64,000 nt of DNA. It comes from Zongyangia hominis (GTDB taxonomy: Bacteria > Bacillota > Clostridia > Oscillospirales > Ruminococcaceae). The stretch is from the NCBI RefSeq assembly GCF_014385095.1, contig NZ_JACRTC010000004.1, forward strand, positions 124,001 to 188,000, in the 5' to 3' direction. The position numbers were made by a program, and so were the translations under genes. The notes below the pieces were generated by a model. The model ran no database searches and was not told where the DNA came from. It saw nothing but the letters and a program-made list of their open reading frames with translations. How positions within the stretch are numbered: the stretch's first letter is position 1; each line of letters begins with the position of its first letter. Below, piece after piece: positions 10,359 to 19,738 of the stretch.

Positions 10359-11075
10359 TCAATTAATCAGAATTATTTACGATTTCTATTTTCCCTACAA
10401 AAAGGGGGGCGTCCTCTTATCCATTCTGCCTAGCGAATGCGCACAAACGGCCTTGCCATGCCGCTTTTTCAACTCCGGACGGGGCCCATATAAAAGAAAA
10501 GCAAACGGCCCGCCGGTGTTGACGGCGGGCCGTTTGCTTGTATTGAATGAGTCGGTGAGAAAAACTTTCTTGTACGCATGATAAAGGGAAGGCCGGAAGT
10601 GATCTTCCACCCAGGGCGGGGCTTGCAAGCCCACCATAACCTTCTTTCCTGCCCTGCGAAAACCGGCGCTTGCCCGAGGTTTGCCCCCGCAGTGGGGAGC
10701 GTTGTCTTAGCGCATTGTTTTGTTAGTGCAATAAAAAGAAATCGTTCTCATCATAGCATTGTTGCCAAAATTATGCAATCGTTTCGACTCTTGTTTTTTA
10801 TTATCATAGGCATGCCCAGAAAAACGGCTGTTCTTTTGTGCGTTTGTTGCACAACCGGTCACAAAACAGGGGAAAAAGGGCCTACAATTTCAATTGGATC
10901 ATACAACTTTTCCTATCTCCCGGCAACAGAAAAGGCCCCCGGCCAAAGCCGGGAGCCTTTTCGTTCTTTCTCTTCTTCTCTTTATCTCTTGCCTCCTGCT
11001 TTTACCACGGGCGGGGGCGCACAGCGGGAGCGCCGCCGTGCATTCCGCCGCGGTAAAACGGGAGCAATGGATGCA
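10359..11075. other. Intergenic region between the PL8 promoter and the levanase stop
   Basis: No convincing gene on either strand. It holds a strong inverted repeat (10501-10514 with 10524-10537) followed by a T-rich run in the minus direction, a second terminator-like hairpin near 10930-10960, and otherwise unremarkable mixed-composition sequence. Confidence 0.6.
10929..10965 (-). terminator. Terminator downstream of the levanase gene
   Basis: Hairpin with AAAAGGC/GCCTTTT and CCCGGC/GCCGGG arms (one mismatch) and T-rich flanks on both sides, so it could work in both directions. It lies about 115 nt past the levanase stop. Confidence 0.7.
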
Positions 11076-14000
11076 TTATTTCTTTTTCCGGGTCAGGACA
11101 ACCGCGCCTGCGCTCGCTGCCAGAACAGCCAGAGCGATGGGCAGCATGGCGTTGTCGCCGGAATTCGGGTTCTTCTTGCCGGAGTTGTCGGAATCGGAAC
11201 CGTTGCCTTCCGGCCACTTCCAGTCGGAGCCGGAGCCGTTACCGCCAGGAATGACAGGTTTGACGGTGCCGCCGTTTTCCTTGGTGATGGTCACGTTGAT
11301 CTTGATGGTCTCCGCGAAGGGCTCGCCATCCACAGTCAGCTTACCGGTGGCAACATAGACGCCCGCCTCGTTAAAGTTGACGTTGGTGGTATCCCAATCC
11401 GCCAGGACCAGGTTGACCTTGCTGCCATCGGAGTAGTTGGCAACCACGTTTTTGTTCAGTTTCGCAAAGACTTCCTCAGCAGTGGAGCCAGCCTTGGCGG
11501 TGACATTCAGTTCCGCCGGGGTCAGGGATTCAAACACTGCCTCTGCTTTGACGACCACTTTGATGACAGCCGGAATCTCGGTGCCCTCAACAGTGCCGGT
11601 GATCTCGTAGGTGCCAGCCTTGGTCAGGTCCACCTTGGAGGTATCCCAGTTGGTGACATTGGCTAACACTTTCGCGCCGGAAGTCATCTCAACAGTGACC
11701 TCTGCCGGGAGTTTTGCGATGATATCGTCCATGGTGGTCTCGCTTCCCAGCTGGACTTCGATGTCGGCGATGGGATCGACAGCGACAATCTCCTCGCCCT
11801 CTAGGGTCAGGTACACGTTGTTGAAGAGGGTGTCGGAATGATAGGTCAAAAGACCCATGTAGCCGCCGTTATACTGGGTATCGTCGAATCTGGCGACTTC
11901 CACGCCGTCCAGGTAAGCGACAAACTCAGCGCCGTCATAGACGACCTTCATCTTGAAGGTGCGGTTTTTCTTCTGATCGTCGGTCAGGTTGTAGGTCTTC
12001 TTGATGACCTCCGCGCCGTTCACGTTCTTAAAGAACTTACCGGAGTTGTTTTCAACATTGAAGCAGTACCAAGTTGCACCCGGATTGTTCCAATCCTGGA
12101 TACCGAAGACCAGGGAGGACGCCTGTCCGGAAATGGTTTTGACATCAGCTTCCAGGGAGAAGGGGGTATTGGGCAGAATGTTCTCGGACAGGTAGAAGCA
12201 GTCGCCAGTGCCGGCATTCTTGCCTTCCATACCCTCTCCCGTCTTGACCCAGGTGCCGCCCTTGACTACCCAGCCAGAAACGTTGGTGTTAAAGACACGT
12301 TTTTGCACCTTGACGGTGATCTCTTTTTCCAGACCGCCCGTCGTGCTGGTGGCTTTGACAGTGTACTCGCCCTCAGCATCCGCTTTGAGCACCAGGTAAG
12401 TATCGGTCTTCTCCACAACGGTCAGGCCCTCGGGGATCTCCCAGGAGACGGTCTTGTCGGTGGCGGAGACGGGCAGTACGCTGGCGCGCACGGTGAACTC
12501 TGCACCCGGGTCCACGATGTCAGGCGCGGACAGGGACAGGAAGACAGGATCGGTGCCGCCCGCGGATGAACCGGTGAACATGGATTTCATCTGCCAGATG
12601 TTCATCTCGTCGATGGTGACATCGCCGCCGTCGGCAAAGAACTCCATACCGATGCTGTCCGGATCCGGGAAGCACAGGTCGGCAATGTCGGCGTCGCCAT
12701 AGTTGCCGAAGATCTCAAAGACAGAGTTGTCCACCAGAATTCTCAGCTGGATCTTGCCGTCCTCCATGGGATGGAGGGTCCAATCAAAGTACTCGGTGTA
12801 AACAGGACCGGATTTGCTCTTGTCGAAAATCAGTTTCTCGGTCTCCGTGTTGTATTTGACGATGGTCTCCTGACCGTTGCCGGTGCGGAGCTTGAAGCCG
12901 AACTCCTTGGCAGTGCCCGGAGTGAAGACAGCCTCGATGTCGTAATACTGGCCGGCCGCGCCCGCCAGGATATTCGGGGTGTTCTCATCCACCTTGTTGT
13001 TCTTGGTAGTGAAGATCACCTCGTCGCGGTAAGTATCAATTTCCTTTGCCGGATAGGCAGTCATATGGTAGGTGCCGTCGATCATTTTAAGCCCGGTGGT
13101 GCGGGGGATGGACTGCACGCCGTTCCAGCGTTTATCCGGGAAGGTGCCGGGTGCGGAATAATCCTGGAGCCAGTGAACCATCAGTTTGCGGTCCAGACCG
13201 GCGCCGTCGTTATAGAAGAACTGTCCAGCATACATCTTGGAAGCGCCGCCGTTAGCGGAGCCGATAGAATTGGTTACGTTGACAAAGCGCCAACCGTCGG
13301 CCTGTTTGACCAGGTCGCCGACTGCGTACCAGTCACTGGAAGCTACATAGAGCCATTTGGTATCGTTGGTGCCTTCCACCTTCACGGGGAAGAGGGCGGG
13401 ACACTCGGAGTGCAGCTCATTGCCATTGCCGCCGTCATGGAAGAAGGCCTGCTCGAACTCCCAGTTTTTCAGATCGTGGGAGGAGAACAGCTGTCCCCGT
13501 CCACCGGCAACGACCATCAGCCAGAGGCCGCCTGCGGGCTCGTCAGCGTCTTCCTGCCACCAAACCTTCGGGTCGCGGAAGTCGCCGCCGTAGTTTCTGT
13601 CGCTCTCGTCAAGCACCGGATTGCCTGCATACTTGGTCCAAGTCACGCCGTGGTCTTTGGAATAGGCGATGGACTGAACCTGACCGCGGCCACCCGCGTG
13701 AGTGAAGATGGCGACCAGTTTGGACTCTCCATCTTTGTTGTCGGTAAAGAAACCGGAGGTGTTATTTTCATCCACCACCGCGGAACCGGAGAAGATGGCG
13801 CCCAGCTCATCCATGGGGATGGCCACCGGCATCTCTTCCCAAGTCACGAGGTCCTTGGACTGGGCATGGCCCCAAGTCTGGCTGCCCATATGACCTACCT
13901 GCGGGCTGTACTGGAAGTACATGTGCCAAGTATCGTTGCTCGGGTCAAAGACCAAGCCGTTGGGGTCGTTCATAAAGTTGATTTCCGGGGAGAAGTGGAA

Positions 14001-16085
14001 CTGAGGACGATAGGGCTCCGCCGCCATGAACTCGGCGCTTGCCTTTTTGGTCACCTTGATGACGGTGCCCATGGTCAAATTGCCCTTGGTTGCTTTGATA
14101 TTGATGGTGGTCTCACCCACCGGCAGGGTGATTTCTTTGCCTTCACCGCTGTTGATAGCAGTGTCTTCAAGCACTACGCCGCTGGCGCCGCTAGCGCCAA
14201 TGGTCAGGGTGGTGCCGTCGGCCGCAGTAGGAATTACTTTCACGCTGTCCGCAGTGCCCGCGAAGACAGAGTAATTGAGGACATCCGGGTCAAAGTCGGG
14301 GGAGAGGCCCAATGTGCCGCCCTCGACCTCCAGGCCGGTCAGAGCCGGGACTTCGCCGGCGTTGAGTTCAGTATAATTAACATCCTGATAGGTCACGGCG
14401 CCGCCAAAGGTCATCAGACCCAGGTAACCGGCATCCGGGAACTTGTCGTTGGTGACCGCGCAGGCCAGAACGTCGTCCACATAGTAGTTGATTTTGTTGT
14501 CCACGACAACCAGTTTCAATTTGTAGGTCTTTTGGGCTTTATCGATGCGATGTTCATTGCTGATATCGCCGCCGCCCTGGCCAAAGGTGAACATCCGGGC
14601 GGTGCCTCTCTCCACATGGAGGTTGGCGATATAGGTGCCCGGGTCTTTGGGGTTGTCGATGCTTCCCGCACGGAAGACCAGGCCGGCCGCCGCGTTGCCT
14701 TCGATGGTGGCGGTGGCTTCCAGGGAGAAGTTCTTCACCTTGACATCGCTCATGGCGAAGATGTCGTTGCCGTTGGAATACAGGCCGTCGTCGGTCCGGT
14801 TCCAGGTGCCGTTGACAAATTTCAGATTAGGCAGGTTGGTACGGAAGCCGTCGGTGACCTCAGTGCCGTTGTTGACGACTTTGATGTCAGAGAAGATGGC
14901 GTTGGTCTCATAGGTGACTAAGCCCAGATAACCGCCGGCATAGGCTTTCTGGAATTTTCCCATGGCTGCGCTAATATCGCCCAAGTCAGCTTTTTTACCG
15001 CCGACATAGAGCTCGATATTTTTGTCGGCATTGACAACCACCTTGAAATTGACAGGCTGGGTGGTGTCCAAGCCGGTGGCAATCTCCGTGCTGTCGAGGA
15101 ACACGCCGATGGCGCCAGGGCCGTCCTGGAACATCTTGGCTTTGAGCGTCGCGTTGGCCGCGTCGCCATCTCTCTCCAACTCCACAGCAAAGAACTTTTT
15201 GGTGGCGCCTTGCTGATTGCCCAGCTCGGAAGGCACATTGCTCTCCGCACCGAACATGAGGGTGGCTTTGTTGCCCTCTTTATAGAGGATGTTCGTCTCA
15301 TACTCAAAGTAGGCCGTCTTGGTGTCGGAAACAGCGAGGTTGTTCCCGCCCAATTTTGCCAGCTCACTGGTGACCAGAGGGGTCAGCTTGGCGCCAGATA
15401 CGGTCTGCAGCGCAACTTCACTACCCGTGGTATCGTCCGTCACTTTGATGTTGGAGAAGACCGCTGTGCTTATCCAGGTCAGCATACCGAGGTAACCGCC
15501 CTCGTAGTTGCCTGCGAAATCTTTCTTCAGTTCAAAAGAGACGGGTTTGCCGCCGATCTCGATGGACAGCTTGTTGTCAGCGTCCACCGCGATTTTGACA
15601 TGGATGTTTTTGCTGAAGTCAACATCGGAAGCGCCCACAGTCCCGTCCTGGATGATATTGTCACCCAGACCGCCTGCGCCGTCCTCAAACATTTTCAGCT
15701 TAATTTGCTTGTTGGCCTCGTCTTTGGTGAATTCCAGGCCAAAGAAAGTTTTCTCTGCGCTCTGACCCAGCTGCGTATAATCGCTGGTACCGGAGCCGAA
15801 GATCAGAGTAGCCTTGTTACCTTCGACATATTTAATGTCAGCTTCATAAGTAAAAGCAGTAAGGCTGGTGGAAGACAGGGCGTGGCTGTTGCCGCCGGTG
15901 TTTCCTACCTCATAGCCGGTGACCTCGGTGGTCACATGGTCGCCGTGGAGATTGTCAAGTCCCCCGGCCGCCGCGCTGGCTGTCAGCAGTCCGCCCGGGA
16001 TGACGCTGGAAAACGCCACCATCAGGGCGAAGAGCAGCGAGAAGCCGCGCTTTGCGCTTCTGCGTACTTTCGTACCGTTTTTCAT
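11076..16085 (-). CDS. Levanase-like multidomain GH32 surface enzyme with CBM66-like modules
   Basis: A 1669-aa secreted fructanase resembling SacC-type exo-levanases. ATG at 16085 has GAGGAGG about 10 nt upstream. A signal peptide (1-40) is followed by three related lectin-like beta-sandwich modules resembling CBM66 (about 43-218, 220-410 and 415-575), a cadherin-like domain (580-685), the GH32 propeller (about 692-1000) and its C-terminal sandwich (to about 1165), an Ig-like domain, a fourth CBM66-like module (about 1260-1430), two Ig-like domains with an NWDTSKV/DWDTTNV motif, then NPNSGD (1639-1644) and a membrane tail. Catalytic motifs are intact: NDPNG (706-710, Asp707), RDP (837-839) and EC (Glu894). 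Four putative levan-binding modules around one catalytic core suggest a long insoluble polymer. CBM66 assignment is by pattern and less certain than GH32. Confidence 0.9.
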   Translation of the reverse strand: MKNGTKVRRSAKRGFSLLFALMVAFSSVIPGGLLTASAAAGGLDNLHGDHVTTEVTGYEVGNTGGNSHALSSTSLTAFTYEADIKYVEGNKATLIFGSGTSDYTQLGQSAEKTFFGLEFTKDEANKQIKLKMFEDGAGGLGDNIIQDGTVGASDVDFSKNIHVKIAVDADNKLSIEIGGKPVSFELKKDFAGNYEGGYLGMLTWISTAVFSNIKVTDDTTGSEVALQTVSGAKLTPLVTSELAKLGGNNLAVSDTKTAYFEYETNILYKEGNKATLMFGAESNVPSELGNQQGATKKFFAVELERDGDAANATLKAKMFQDGPGAIGVFLDSTEIATGLDTTQPVNFKVVVNADKNIELYVGGKKADLGDISAAMGKFQKAYAGGYLGLVTYETNAIFSDIKVVNNGTEVTDGFRTNLPNLKFVNGTWNRTDDGLYSNGNDIFAMSDVKVKNFSLEATATIEGNAAAGLVFRAGSIDNPKDPGTYIANLHVERGTARMFTFGQGGGDISNEHRIDKAQKTYKLKLVVVDNKINYYVDDVLACAVTNDKFPDAGYLGLMTFGGAVTYQDVNYTELNAGEVPALTGLEVEGGTLGLSPDFDPDVLNYSVFAGTADSVKVIPTAADGTTLTIGASGASGVVLEDTAINSGEGKEITLPVGETTINIKATKGNLTMGTVIKVTKKASAEFMAAEPYRPQFHFSPEINFMNDPNGLVFDPSNDTWHMYFQYSPQVGHMGSQTWGHAQSKDLVTWEEMPVAIPMDELGAIFSGSAVVDENNTSGFFTDNKDGESKLVAIFTHAGGRGQVQSIAYSKDHGVTWTKYAGNPVLDESDRNYGGDFRDPKVWWQEDADEPAGGLWLMVVAGGRGQLFSSHDLKNWEFEQAFFHDGGNGNELHSECPALFPVKVEGTNDTKWLYVASSDWYAVGDLVKQADGWRFVNVTNSIGSANGGASKMYAGQFFYNDGAGLDRKLMVHWLQDYSAPGTFPDKRWNGVQSIPRTTGLKMIDGTYHMTAYPAKEIDTYRDEVIFTTKNNKVDENTPNILAGAAGQYYDIEAVFTPGTAKEFGFKLRTGNGQETIVKYNTETEKLIFDKSKSGPVYTEYFDWTLHPMEDGKIQLRILVDNSVFEIFGNYGDADIADLCFPDPDSIGMEFFADGGDVTIDEMNIWQMKSMFTGSSAGGTDPVFLSLSAPDIVDPGAEFTVRASVLPVSATDKTVSWEIPEGLTVVEKTDTYLVLKADAEGEYTVKATSTTGGLEKEITVKVQKRVFNTNVSGWVVKGGTWVKTGEGMEGKNAGTGDCFYLSENILPNTPFSLEADVKTISGQASSLVFGIQDWNNPGATWYCFNVENNSGKFFKNVNGAEVIKKTYNLTDDQKKNRTFKMKVVYDGAEFVAYLDGVEVARFDDTQYNGGYMGLLTYHSDTLFNNVYLTLEGEEIVAVDPIADIEVQLGSETTMDDIIAKLPAEVTVEMTSGAKVLANVTNWDTSKVDLTKAGTYEITGTVEGTEIPAVIKVVVKAEAVFESLTPAELNVTAKAGSTAEEVFAKLNKNVVANYSDGSKVNLVLADWDTTNVNFNEAGVYVATGKLTVDGEPFAETIKINVTITKENGGTVKPVIPGGNGSGSDWKWPEGNGSDSDNSGKKNPNSGDNAMLPIALAVLAASAGAVVLTRKKK

Positions 16086-16224
16086 TCTTGTGTTTCCTCC
16101 TCAACTTCATTGCCCAGGGGTGCCGCCCCAGGAAAAGTAAATAGCTTGGTCCTTTTCGACGTCCCCCTTTGGCCCTTTTGATGTCAAACCAGGTCTGTCG
16201 AATAGTGGCAAGCGACTTACTGAT

Positions 16225-16253
16225 ATCATAACATTTTCGTAACAAGTACGCAA
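16225..16253 (-). promoter_or_regulatory. Promoter of the levanase gene
   Basis: On the minus strand: TTGCGT (16248-16253), 17 nt, TATGAT (16225-16230). The TGTTATGAT context is shared with the PL8 promoter, and both leaders contain GGGGGACGT, hinting at co-regulation. Confidence 0.65.
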
Positions 16254-16654
16254 CATCCTACAATTAAAATCGTTTTCTTCGTCTGAAATCCACATATTTG
16301 TGTTCAGTTGTTTGTACATCAATGCAATGTCATTACAATTCATAGGGCAAAATGCCAAACTTATCCCCCTCATTTTTGCCCTATTTGCATAAACGGGGGG
16401 AAGGCACTCCTATCGTCCTAATTGTAAATGAACATGACAATTTATCATACGCTAAAGTTGTTTGTGGTTTTTCTCCAAATTCTCTGCCGTTTTTTCTACC
16501 CCGCACTTTTTCCCGGGCAATAATCGCGCAAAAAAGGCCCTTTGTTGATCGAATAAATAGGGCTGCGCCTCATAAAATATGCCCTTTTTTTCGCCACAAG
16601 TCATAAATTCTTACCCTTTTTCCCTCTCATCGGCCAAAATCTTTAACTCCCGCG

Positions 16655-16790
16655 TGTCCGCTGGTGGCCTGGCGCCTGGCGGACAAAAGCCCGGACCCGA
16701 TCAGGGTACAGTTCCTAGGCGGCGTTTTTGGGCGGGCTGGGAGCACTCCAGCCCTTGTAACCCGTCCTGCCCAAAAGGGCGGCCCTTTTC
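16655..16790. other. Structured intergenic segment with mutually exclusive hairpins
   Basis: Within the gap between levanase and the AbrB-like gene. Stems visible: GTCCGC/GCGGAC (16655-16683); a two-tier hairpin TTTTGGGC (16726-16733) with GCCCAAAA (16769-16776), enclosing GGGCTGG/CCAGCCC (16734-16754); and a competing AAAAGGGC/GCCCTTTT stem (about 16773-16789) that reuses the 3' arm. It could be a small RNA or an attenuator. No known RNA family is recognised. The rest of the gap (16254-16893) shows nothing else I can name. Confidence 0.35.
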
Positions 16791-16893
16791 CCATCTTCCC
16801 CTGATTGATCCGATGTTTTTCATCCGTTTTGCATCTTTTTTCCCCCTCGGTCGCCCTCTTTGGAGACCGGACGACATAATTTTCATATTTTGC

Positions 16894-16922
16894 TTGAAAT
16901 ATTTTACATTTCTGGCTATAAT
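16894..16922 (+). promoter_or_regulatory. Promoter of the AbrB-like gene at 16942
   Basis: TTGAAA (16894-16899), 17-nt spacer, TATAAT (16917-16922). The ribosome binding site follows at once, so the leader is very short. Confidence 0.85.
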
Positions 16923-16941
16923 CACCTTAGGAGGTGGAGAG

Positions 16942-17193
16942 ATGAAACTAAAATTCAATCGGAAAGTGGATGAGCTGGGCCGCATTGTACTCCCCATGGA
17001 CGTCCGGAGACATTTGGGGTTTGGGAAGGACCAGGTGCTGGAAATCACGGTACAAGACGACGTTATCCTGTTGCGCAAGGCCCCGGAGTCGGTCTGCACC
17101 CTGTGCGGCAAAAGCGAGGGCGTTTTCCTTCGGGGGCGCTACCGTCTGTGCGAGGACTGTTTCCAGGAAATCACCCAGGCGGCTAAAGTCTAG
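16942..17193 (+). CDS. AbrB/SpoVT-family transcriptional regulator with zinc-ribbon tail
   Basis: An 83-aa transition-state-type regulator. The N-terminal 45 residues form a swapped-hairpin AbrB DNA-binding domain with the family pattern VDELGRIVLPMDVRR. The C-terminal half has CTLC (52-55) and CEDC (70-73), which look like a four-Cys zinc site. ATG at 16942 is preceded by AGGAGGTGGAG, and a strong promoter sits directly upstream. It is related in architecture to the protein at 30400-30636, and both probably act as dimeric DNA-binding proteins. The target is unknown. It is transcribed alone and shares a bidirectional terminator with ktrB. Confidence 0.85.
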   Translation: MKLKFNRKVDELGRIVLPMDVRRHLGFGKDQVLEITVQDDVILLRKAPESVCTLCGKSEGVFLRGRYRLCEDCFQEITQAAKV

Positions 17194-17294
17194 GCCTTTC
17201 CGCATTGGTGAATCTCCCCCCGGCAGGACGGGCGCCCACCATCACTTCCATTCTACGGGCGCTTTACCGGGGTCCTCTCTTACCATGAACGATG

Positions 17295-17333
17295 TAAAAA
17301 ACCCCCGGCCGCTCAAGCGGCCGGGGGTTTTCA
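17295..17333. terminator. Bidirectional terminator between the AbrB-like gene and ktrB
   Basis: A perfect stem of CCCCCGGCCGC with its complement, loop TCAA, A-run before and T-run after. It serves both convergent genes. Confidence 0.9.
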
Positions 17334-17347
17334 TTTATAAACAAAGG

Positions 17348-18733
17348 CTATCCCACCATGATTTTGGCTTCGGGAATGATCTCTTTTTTGTTCCTGGCCG
17401 CCGCTCTGGCAGCTACCGACAGGGCAAAGGACACCGGGCCCACCCGGCCTAAGAACATGGTGAAGGTGAGCACCAGCTTGCCAATGACAGTGGCCACTCC
17501 GGTAACGCCGGTGGAGAGGCCAACGGTGGCGAAAGCGGATACCGACTCGAAGATGGCGTCGATGCCCGCCACCGGAGCGGTGCCCGCGTCGCTGTAAAGG
17601 ATGATGCTGGAGATACACACCGCCAGAACCGCCAGAACCACCACGGAAACGGCCTTATAGACCGAGCGCTGGGCGATCTTGCGGTGGAACATAACCGCGT
17701 CCTCCCGCCCGCGGACGACGCTGACCACCAGCATGAGGATGACGGCGGCGGTGGTCACCTTGATGCCGCCGCCGGTGGAGCCGGGGGCGGCGCCGATAAA
17801 CATGAGCACAATGGCGATGGCCTTGGTCAGCCCGTGCATGCCGCCCATATCCACCGAATTAAAACCGGCGGTGCGGGTGGTCACCGACTGGAAAATGGAA
17901 GCGTTCAGCTTCTCCCCAACGCTCAAATGCCCCATGGTCTGGGGGTTATTCCATTCTAAGAGCAGGAAGAACAGGGCCCCGACCAAAATCAGAATGCCGG
18001 TAATGACCAGTACCATCTTGGTGTGAAGCATCAGCTTTTTGGTCTTGCGGTAGTTATACAGGTCGTGGATGACCACGAATCCCAGGCCGCCGATGATGAT
18101 GAGGGCCGCGATGGTGTAGAGGACCACCGGCTCCCCGTTATAGTTCATCAGGCTGACAAAGGGGGACTCCCGGCCCAAAAGGTCGAATCCCGCGTTGCAA
18201 AAGGCGGAAATAGCGAGGAAGATGGAGAGGAAGATGCCGTCCCCGCCGAATTTGGGCACAAATTGGGTGGCCAGGATCAGGGCGCCCACCGCCTCCACCG
18301 AAAAGGAGACCGCCATGACCATTTTGGTCAGGCGGGTGACGTCGATGATACTGCCCACATTGATGGACTCCTGGGCCAGTTGTAGGCCCCTGAGCCCCAA
18401 TTTCCGTCCCAGGGCGATGTTAAAAAAGGTGGTGATGGTGACCAGTCCCAGGCCGCCGATCTGGATGAGGGTCAAGATGACCAGCTGGCCGAAGGTGGAC
18501 CAATAGGTATAGGTATCGTAGACAATCAGCCCCGTCACACAGGTGGCCGAAGTGGCGGTGAACAGCGCGTCATGCAGCGGGGTGGCCACCATGGCCCGGG
18601 TGGCAAAGGGCATCATCAGCAGGATGGTGCCGATGGTGATCACCAGAAAGAAACTGCCGCAGATCACGCGGGTAGGGCTGGAAAAGAAACTCGCACGCTT
18701 TTTCGCGGCGGTAGTGTTCACGATGGGGAGCAC
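17348..18733 (-). CDS. ktrB: TrkH/KtrB-family potassium uptake channel subunit
   Basis: Integral membrane K+ translocating subunit of a Ktr/Trk system, normally gated by a cytoplasmic KtrA-type RCK protein, which is not in this window. Four pore-loop repeats are visible: TCVTG (about 64-68), CNAGFD (about 178-185), TRTAGF (about 284) and ATVGLST (about 400), each with the filter glycine and flanked by hydrophobic helices. GTG at 18733 is favoured (AAGGA 5 nt upstream), giving 461 aa; GTG at 18721 is an alternative. A longer ATG frame from 18811 would overlap the Nudix gene by about 50 nt and lacks a good ribosome binding site. It is probably co-transcribed with the Nudix gene upstream. Confidence 0.92.
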   Translation of the reverse strand: MLPIVNTTAAKKRASFFSSPTRVICGSFFLVITIGTILLMMPFATRAMVATPLHDALFTATSATCVTGLIVYDTYTYWSTFGQLVILTLIQIGGLGLVTITTFFNIALGRKLGLRGLQLAQESINVGSIIDVTRLTKMVMAVSFSVEAVGALILATQFVPKFGGDGIFLSIFLAISAFCNAGFDLLGRESPFVSLMNYNGEPVVLYTIAALIIIGGLGFVVIHDLYNYRKTKKLMLHTKMVLVITGILILVGALFFLLLEWNNPQTMGHLSVGEKLNASIFQSVTTRTAGFNSVDMGGMHGLTKAIAIVLMFIGAAPGSTGGGIKVTTAAVILMLVVSVVRGREDAVMFHRKIAQRSVYKAVSVVVLAVLAVCISSIILYSDAGTAPVAGIDAIFESVSAFATVGLSTGVTGVATVIGKLVLTFTMFLGRVGPVSFALSVAARAAARNKKEIIPEAKIMVG

Positions 18734-18758
18734 TTCCTTCCTTGAGATGGATGGGCGT

Positions 18759-19214
18759 TTAGGCCTCTTTCTCCGAGGGGGCCGTCTCGGTATCAGCGCC
18801 ATGCCCCTCATAAAGGAACCGAGTGGCTTTGCTGATCAGGTTTTTATCGTTTTTGAAGGTGACCAGGCTGGGGGCTTCTTCGATATCCACCCAACGGATT
18901 TCGCTGACTTCCTCCTCCTGTTTGTGGACCTCGTCGTCCTCGGCATAGCCTAAGAAATAGACCACCTGTTTTTTCACATTGGGCTTGGGGGAATAGGAGA
19001 CGCATTCCCGAAACCCATTTTGTAAATCCACGGTCAGGCCGGTCTCTTCCTTAATTTCGCGCAAGGCTGTCTGGACCTCGTTTTCCCCCCGCTCCACATG
19101 GCCCTTGGGAAAGGACCAATGGCCGCCGTAGCGGTGTTTGAGCAGGAGCAGCTGTGTCTTGTTATCGTCAAGGAGCCGGTAAACCAGCGCTCCGCATGAT
19201 TTCTCTCGTTTCAC
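18759..19214 (-). CDS. Nudix hydrolase, Ap4A-hydrolase-like
   Basis: A 151-aa pyrophosphohydrolase. The full Nudix box runs from Gly38 to Leu60 (GHVERGEN...REIKEETGL), with all metal-binding acidic residues. The preceding GGHWSFPKG segment is typical of asymmetrical diadenosine-tetraphosphate hydrolases, so nucleotide house-cleaning is the likely job. The start is GTG at 19214 with AGGAAGG 7 nt upstream. An ATG 19 codons earlier extends the frame with a basic segment but lacks a ribosome binding site. It precedes ktrB on the same strand. Confidence 0.85.
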   Translation of the reverse strand: MKREKSCGALVYRLLDDNKTQLLLLKHRYGGHWSFPKGHVERGENEVQTALREIKEETGLTVDLQNGFRECVSYSPKPNVKKQVVYFLGYAEDDEVHKQEEEVSEIRWVDIEEAPSLVTFKNDKNLISKATRFLYEGHGADTETAPSEKEA

Positions 19215-19494
19215 ACGCTTTCCTTCCTTTCTATGACTTTTCAAAGCGCGGCGGCCGTTACTGCGCCGCAATCAGGGGAGGGGGGCCCATGTGTTTTCAT
19301 TAAAGCGCCGCCCATTTTCCCCCTGTCTTTACACAGTAATTAATATAACACTTTTTACAGGGAAAGCAAAGCGCATTTTCTCTTTTTGCCCTGATTTGTC
19401 CCGCTCTTTTCTTCTTTTATTATATCCCGGGATTTCCGCCCCACTCCAAAGGGCGCTCAAACCCTTCGCCCCGCCCACCGCGCTCGGGCAATGA

Positions 19495-19523
19495 TTGACA
19501 CGAGGGCGGTTTTGTTGTAGTAT
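19495..19523 (+). promoter_or_regulatory. Promoter of tRNA-Arg
   Basis: TTGACA (19495-19500), 17-nt spacer, TAGTAT (19518-19523), about 58 nt before the mature tRNA. Confidence 0.8.
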
Positions 19524-19581
19524 GAATGGGTAACAAAATCCTCTCTCCGCCTGCGAAAATCGGCGGAGCAAAGCCATATCC

Positions 19582-19658
19582 GCGCTTGTAACTCAGCTGG
19601 ATAGAGTGCTTCCCTCCTAAGGAAGAAGCCGGGGGTTCGAATCCCTTCAAGCGCGCCA
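19582..19658 (+). tRNA. tRNA-Arg (anticodon CCU), CCA encoded
   Basis: A 77-nt cloverleaf. The acceptor GCGCTTG pairs with CAAGCGC (19648-19654), followed by discriminator G and encoded CCA. The anticodon arm CTTCC-CTCCTAA-GGAAG gives CCU, which reads AGG. The T-loop is TTCGAAT. An AT-rich, foreign-looking gene follows within 80 nt. Confidence 0.95.
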
Positions 19659-19738
19659 TGTCCAAGAAACCGATTTTGTGTAAAACAAGGTTGGTTTCTT
19701 TATTTTGATTTGTGTTATTCTTAATTTAGGGTGGTGTG

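Noticed and set aside
10775..10800. Catabolite-response element (cre) near ATGCAATCGTTTCGA
   Set aside because: It misses a conserved position and lies downstream of the levanase stop, not at a promoter.
10578..11666. 362-codon open frame upstream of and into the levanase 3' end
   Set aside because: It crosses a terminator and runs antisense to levanase; no ribosome binding site or recognisable domain.
12771..14921. Long open frame (over 700 codons) on the plus strand
   Set aside because: It is fully antisense to the levanase gene and reflects GC-biased third codon positions; it has no motif and no ribosome binding site.
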